From positions 1 to 26,314 of the forward strand of contig CAYJOD010000087.1 of NCBI GenBank assembly GCA_964371655.1: 26,314 bases of DNA, written 5' to 3'. The stretch comes from CAZGSN01 sp964371655. GTDB lineage: Bacteria > Desulfobacterota > Binatia > HRBIN30. The notes beneath the pieces are model-generated. The model was not told the origin of the DNA. It did not search any database and was given only the letters and a program-made list of their open reading frames with translations. The translations under genes and the position numbers were made by a program. How positions within the stretch are numbered: position 1 is the stretch's first letter; every line of letters begins with the position of its first letter. Shown here piece after piece: positions 25,228 to 26,314 of this stretch.

Positions 25228-25935
25228 TCAGCCCACGGCGACGCCGACGAGCCTGCCGATCAGCGCGGTGACCAGCATCGCCACAGCGCCACCGATGGTG
25301 ACTCGTAGGGCCGCGCGCCCGAGCGGTGCTCCGCCGAGATGTCCGCCGAGCGCGCCGAGCGCGGCGAGACTTGCGAGCGACAGCAACGAGATCGCGACGA
25401 TGCGCAGACTCGTCGGCGCCACCAGCAACGCCGCGATCGGCACCAAGGCGAACGACGCAAAGCTCGCAGCGGAGATCCAAGCCGCTTGCAGCGGCCGCGC
25501 CAGGGTCGTCTCGTCGATGCCGAGCTCGTCGCGCATATGAACGGCCAGGCGATCACCGCCGCTCAGTTGCTCCGCGACCTTCATGGCAAGCTCTTTGTCG
25601 AGGCCGCGCTGCTGGTAGATCATGGCCAGCTCGTGCTGCTCGGCCTGCGGGTCGCGAGCTAGCTCCTGCTTCTCGCGCTCGATGTCCGCCTGCTCGGCGT
25701 CGCGCTGCGAGCTGACGGAGACGTACTCGCCGACCGCCATCGACATCGATCCCGCCACGAGGCCCGCCACACCGGCGATCAAGATGGCGTCTTGCGATGC
25801 GGCGGACGCCGCCACACCGATCATCAGGCTCGCGGTCGAAACGATCGCATCGTCCGAACCGAGCACGGCAGCGCGCAGCCACCCGGCACGATCGCTGCGA
25901 TGCATTTCCTGATGCACCTTCGCCCTGCGACTCAT
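25228..25935 (-). CDS. VIT1/CCC1-family Fe2+/Mn2+ transporter
   Basis: 235 aa. N-terminal EMHRSDRAGWLRAAVLGSDDAIVSTASLMIG is the family hallmark (first helix about 26-45). The second helix GVAGLVAGSMSMAVGEYVSVSSQ (about 55-77) includes the conserved Met/Glu. A charged cytoplasmic domain of about 78-150 (DIEREKQELARDPQAEQHELAMIYQQRGL) is the metal-binding region. Three more helices lie at about 152-172, 177-196 and 210-233. It is likely an inner-membrane exporter or metal/proton exchanger. The ATG lacks a strong ribosome-binding site and there is no obvious operon partner. Confidence 0.92.
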   Translation of the reverse strand: MSRRAKVHQEMHRSDRAGWLRAAVLGSDDAIVSTASLMIGVAASAASQDAILIAGVAGLVAGSMSMAVGEYVSVSSQRDAEQADIEREKQELARDPQAEQHELAMIYQQRGLDKELAMKVAEQLSGGDRLAVHMRDELGIDETTLARPLQAAWISAASFASFALVPIAALLVAPTSLRIVAISLLSLASLAALGALGGHLGGAPLGRAALRVTIGGAVAMLVTALIGRLVGVAVG

Positions 25936-25976
25936 GCGCTCACGCTAGCACGCCACGCGCCCGGTTCGACCTCGCC

Positions 25977-26123
25977 CTTCGAGACGCGGCCTGAAAATCC
26001 TTCGATACGCTTCGCTACTCGGGAGGCCGCTCCTCAGGGCGAACGGAAATCGAGCATCATTGAGCAGAGACAAGAGCATCCGTTCGCGCTGAGGAGCCGC
26101 CTTCTTTTGGCGGCGTCTCGAAG
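25977..26123. repeat. Inverted-arm element of the 'gctcctcagggcgaacgg' family
   Basis: Outer arms 'cttcgagacgc' (25977-25987) and 'gcgtctcgaag' match exactly as inverted copies (right copy ends 26123). Inner arms 'ggccgctcctcagggcgaacgg' (about 26025-26046) and 'ccgttcgcgctgaggagccgcc' (26080-26101) are near-perfect reverse complements. It includes 'ttcgatacgcttcgctactcgg'. The rest of the gene-free 25936-26314 holds only this and the next repeat. Confidence 0.7.
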
Positions 26124-26237
26124 CGCCAAACGGCGTAGCTGGGAATCGATCGAGCCAACGAAGGCTAAGCGTCTCTCCTCCGCTACGTACGCCGGTTCAT
26201 AGATTCGGCAACGTATCAAATGAGCCCGAATAACTCA

Positions 26238-26276
26238 GTTGGAACCGCGGATGGACGCCGATGAACGCGGATAAGA
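26238..26276 (+). repeat. Second locus of the 'aaccgcggatg' repeat, one arm only
   Basis: 'ttggaaccgcggatggacg' followed by ccgatgaacgcggataag matches the arms of the 22196-22357 element. A partner arm would lie beyond the window end. Confidence 0.6.
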
Positions 26277-26314
26277 CCAGCCAGAAACCGGACATGCAGG
26301 GATTCAGGTGATGA

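Noticed and set aside
25208..25912. Plus-strand frames opposite the VIT transporter
   Set aside because: They are antisense shadows of a recognised gene, with Arg-rich composition and no ribosome-binding sites.

Overview
This looks like a chromosomal segment of an uncultivated Gram-negative bacterium. The type IV pilus secretin cluster pilMNOPQ implies an outer membrane. The order tRNA-Gln–prs–rplY–pth–rpsF–rpsR–DUF2232–rplI is typical of deltaproteobacterial-grade lineages. The CSLREA/Thr-Pro-stalk surface protein and the cysteine-rich CDVAESC repeats are, from memory, abundant in Candidatus Binatota and Myxococcota. My best guess is Binatota or a neighbour. This is inference from gene content; the 16S fragment was not searched.

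Layout: 1-4395 is an rRNA operon entered inside the 16S gene (16S 3' part, tRNA-Ile GAT, tRNA-Ala TGC, boxA-like site, 23S, 5S), closed by a perfect 46-bp palindrome. A small zinc-ribbon gene and tRNA-Arg(CCG) follow on the minus strand. From 5520 to 10201 a plus-strand housekeeping operon runs tRNA-Gln(TTG)–prs–rplY–pth–rpsF–rpsR–DUF2232–rplI–small CxxC protein, linking PRPP supply, peptidyl-tRNA recycling and ribosomal proteins. Convergent to it on the minus strand are ftsH and two translationally coupled hot-dog thioesterases.

From 13639 to 17220 lies an accessory surface-protein island. It holds a minus-strand CSLREA beta-helix protein with a Thr/Pro stalk and a C-terminal sorting-like helix, head-to-head with a plus-strand protein made of five 90-bp cysteine-rich modules. 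The cysteine spacing of these modules is exactly that of eukaryotic ADAM/snake-venom disintegrin loops. Both genes lack a proper 5' end and meet at about 16182, which suggests a deletion, rearrangement or assembly join.

From 17346 to 21815 the minus-strand pilM-N-O-P-Q cluster encodes the inner-membrane alignment complex and outer-membrane secretin. PilQ is short, lacks obvious AMIN domains and carries a lipobox. The pilN-pilO junction contains an unexpected 228-bp gap with a 31-codon frame.

From 22116 to the end, single minus-strand genes (rlmE, a small exported protein, pgeF, a VIT/CCC1 transporter) are separated by at least five unrelated families of inverted-arm intergenic repeats. One is a 177-bp element with perfect 18-bp terminal inverted repeats. 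The most interesting signals are the disintegrin-like repeat protein and its broken head-to-head junction, the predicted self-piloting lipidated secretin, the two thioesterases with complementary active-site substitutions, and the mosaic of repeat families.
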